A stretch of 6,293 bases of DNA from Methanothermococcus okinawensis (GTDB taxonomy: Archaea > AGJL01 > Methanococci > Methanococcales > Methanococcaceae), in NCBI GenBank assembly GCA_015661585.1, contig DQVU01000084.1, positions 1 to 6,293 of the forward strand, given 5' to 3'. A program made the position numbers and the translations under genes. This document shows positions 5,224 through 6,293 of this stretch, piece after piece. Under the pieces are notes generated by a model. It saw only the letters and a program-made list of their open reading frames with translations, did not search any database and had not been told where the DNA came from. Position 1 is the first letter of the stretch. Each line of letters begins with the position of its first letter.

Positions 5224-5301
5224 AGATAAAAATAGAAAACCTTATTGGAATATCAACAGTTGTATAAAAAATATTCAGGGGATCATCTCCCCTCAATTTT
5301 C
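5224..5301 (-). repeat. 78-base dispersed repeat, copy 2 (inverted relative to 1290-1366)
   Basis: Read on the minus strand this matches 1290-1366 at 69 of 78 columns. On the same strand, just upstream (about 5325-5302), the sequence GATATATCTACTCCTGAAAA lines up with GATATATCTTCTATTCCTGA of the pseudogene (about 1168-1149). The match to the pseudogene therefore extends beyond the repeat itself. Frames through this copy are closed by stops (for example the TGA at 5293-5291 in the pseudogene register). Like copy 1 it looks like a non-functional remnant, or a short element with no coding role. Confidence 0.75.
5277..5293. other. Six-base-pair GC-rich hairpin inside repeat copy 2
   Basis: AGGGGA (5277-5282) pairs exactly with TCCCCT (5288-5293) around a 5-base loop and stands out in a spacer that is otherwise almost all A and T. 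At the equivalent place the pseudogene has GGAG/CTCC, while repeat copy 1 has a broken stem (GGGGA opposite TCTTC). It lies 134 bases after the pan stop with no T-run behind it on the plus strand, so a terminator role is doubtful. Confidence 0.35.
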
Positions 5302-5394
5302 AGGAGTAGATATATCTGTATATCGTTTTTATTTTTTTCAAACAACTTCTTCATTACTTTTATCTTAATTATTTTTATAATAATTTTTATTATT

Positions 5395-5426
5395 TTTGAA
5401 CTATTACTTTGAGGGGTACTAGGGTT
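5395..5426 (+). repeat. 32-base intergenic motif, copy D
   Basis: ACTTTGAGGGGTACTAGGG aligns with copy A at 25 of 32 positions, including the TACTAGGGTT/AACTAGGGTT end. It follows an AT-rich run of TTATTTTTATAATAATTTT type, as copy A does. It lies about 94 bases beyond the 78-base repeat, but on the opposite flank of that repeat compared with copy A. The two repeats have therefore not moved as a single fixed unit. Confidence 0.5.
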
Positions 5427-5589
5427 AATAATAATTAAAAGTTAGAGCAAAAATAAAAAAGAAGTAAAAAACTTCTAAGAAAAAAGGTTAATAGAAATCA
5501 TACCTTACAAAAGTTCATTTATTACTAGTTATTACTAATAATTTTAAACAATAATTTAATTATTTTTATAATTTAAAATAGGGAAAAAT

Positions 5590-6293
5590 ATGCAAATTGG
5601 GATAATTGGAGGAGGATTAGGGGGATTGCTAGCTGGAGCACTACTTTCAAGAGATAACAACGTAGTTATATACGAAAAACTGCCCTACATAGGTGGGAGA
5701 TTTACAAATATCCAGTATAAGGGCTACCAACTTACTACTGGAGCCCTCCATATGATACCCCATGGGGCAGATGGTTATTTAGCACAGTTACTCTCCACGG
5801 CAGGTTGTAAGGTAGATATTGTAAATTCCAGCCCAGATGGGTTGTTTAGAATAGGTAAAAGGGATTATAAATATAGGGAGTTATTCAATATAGTGGGATT
5901 TAAGGATAAGGTAAAATGTCTAAAGATGGCTACCAACTTAAAGTTAGGTAGGGTAGATAAGGATATATCCTTTGGAGAGTTCTTAGAGGATGTACCACTG
6001 GCGTTGAAGGTTGGCAACTCCTTCACAGGGTGGGCTTTAAGTTTAGACGCCTACAGTGTCCCTATGGATGAGATACTCGAGATAGCCAAAAACTATTACA
6101 GGTTCGGAGGGCCTGGGATACCGATAGGTGGATGTAAGGCTGTGATAGATGAACTGGCGAGGGTTATACTGGAGAATGGAGGTAGGATAATTACTGAGTG
6201 CAAGGTTGAGAGGATAGAGATAGATGAGGATAAGGGATACATATACACAGAGGAGGGATGTTCAGAGTTCGATGTAGTTATAAGTAATCTATC
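5590..6293 (+). CDS. Phytoene-desaturase-like FAD-dependent oxidoreductase, N-terminal part (cut by window end)
   Basis: The open frame runs from ATG 5590 to the window edge (234 codons plus two bases). It begins MQIGIIGGGLGGLLAGALL, the Rossmann dinucleotide-binding fold with Gly7-x-Gly9-xx-Gly12. Glu29 ends the second strand (VVIYEK) and binds the FAD ribose, followed by GGRF (35-38), typical of the CrtI/amine-oxidase superfamily. GGPGIPIGGCKAVIDELARVI (about 177-197), then GGRIITECKVERI and FDVVISN, also match the second FAD-binding region and the VVxN strand of phytoene dehydrogenase-like proteins. Such enzymes dehydrogenate or saturate isoprenoid chains or oxidise other hydrophobic substrates; the substrate here cannot be told. 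A weak AGGG (5580-5583) precedes the ATG by six bases. The nearest TATA-like element (TTTTTATAA, 5563-5571) would give an almost leaderless transcript, so the true promoter may lie further upstream. The family is confident; the C-terminal substrate domain is unseen. Confidence 0.9.
   Translation, partial: MQIGIIGGGLGGLLAGALLSRDNNVVIYEKLPYIGGRFTNIQYKGYQLTTGALHMIPHGADGYLAQLLSTAGCKVDIVNSSPDGLFRIGKRDYKYRELFNIVGFKDKVKCLKMATNLKLGRVDKDISFGEFLEDVPLALKVGNSFTGWALSLDAYSVPMDEILEIAKNYYRFGGPGIPIGGCKAVIDELARVILENGGRIITECKVERIEIDEDKGYIYTEEGCSEFDVVISNL

Larger units (their letters stand above)
5144..5589. other. Gene-free AT-rich spacer between pan and the FAD oxidoreductase
   Basis: No convincing gene lies here on either strand. 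It contains the inverted copy of the 78-base repeat (5224-5301), a strong small hairpin inside it (5277-5293), motif copy D (5395-5426), and otherwise AT-rich low-complexity sequence. A 23-codon minus-strand frame (5354-5283, beginning MKKLFEKNKNDIQ) overlaps the repeat. It has no Shine-Dalgarno site and an amino-acid make-up expected from AT-rich sequence, so I do not call it. Confidence 0.65.

Noticed and set aside
5283..5354. 23-codon minus-strand frame beginning MKKLFEKNKNDIQ
   Set aside because: It is very short, has no ribosome binding site, is rich in Lys, Asn and Ile as AT-rich sequence predicts, and runs out of register with the related pseudogene.

Overview
The window looks like chromosomal DNA of a low-GC, thermophilic euryarchaeon of the order Methanococcales (Methanocaldococcus, Methanotorris or a relative). 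The evidence is a proteasome-activating nucleotidase (PAN) of the Methanocaldococcus type, an archaeal MBF1 regulator, Shine-Dalgarno sites of the GGTGAT type, heavy use of AUA, AGA and AGG codons, and very AT-rich spacers. The genus cannot be fixed from this sequence alone.

Layout: (1) 138-879, plus strand: a 53-residue 2[4Fe-4S] ferredoxin followed 16 bases later by a staphylococcal-nuclease-family protein. The nuclease appears to be a lipoprotein whose best start is an unusual AUU codon at 316. (2) 880-1724: no intact gene. It holds a decayed, frameshifted reading frame on the minus strand (about 927-1202), one copy of a 78-base repeat, two copies of a roughly 32-base motif, and the structured upstream region of trkH. 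(3) 1725-3140, plus: TrkH/KtrB-type potassium channel subunit. (4) 3318-3794, minus: archaeal MBF1, convergent with trkH and divergent from pan. (5) 3911-5143, plus: PAN, the ATPase ring of the archaeal proteasome. MBF1 and PAN share a 116-base spacer containing a perfectly palindromic TATA-like element. (6) 5144-5589: gene-free. It holds the second copy of the 78-base repeat in inverted orientation and another copy of the 32-base motif. (7) 5590 to the window end, plus: the N-terminal 234 codons of a phytoene-desaturase-like FAD oxidoreductase, cut by the window edge.

The genes are mostly housekeeping functions: electron transfer, potassium uptake, transcription and protein turnover. Nothing indicates one joint pathway, apart from the possible ferredoxin-nuclease operon and the MBF1/PAN divergent pair.

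The unusual content lies between the genes. A 78-base inverted repeat (69 of 78 aligned columns identical) encloses trkH-mbf1-pan. Both copies resemble the N-terminal part of the decayed gene at 927-1202, which suggests a multi-copy gene or element family now reduced to remnants. A separate 32-base motif occurs four times in the spacers. I see no CRISPR array, tRNA, rRNA or intact transposase.
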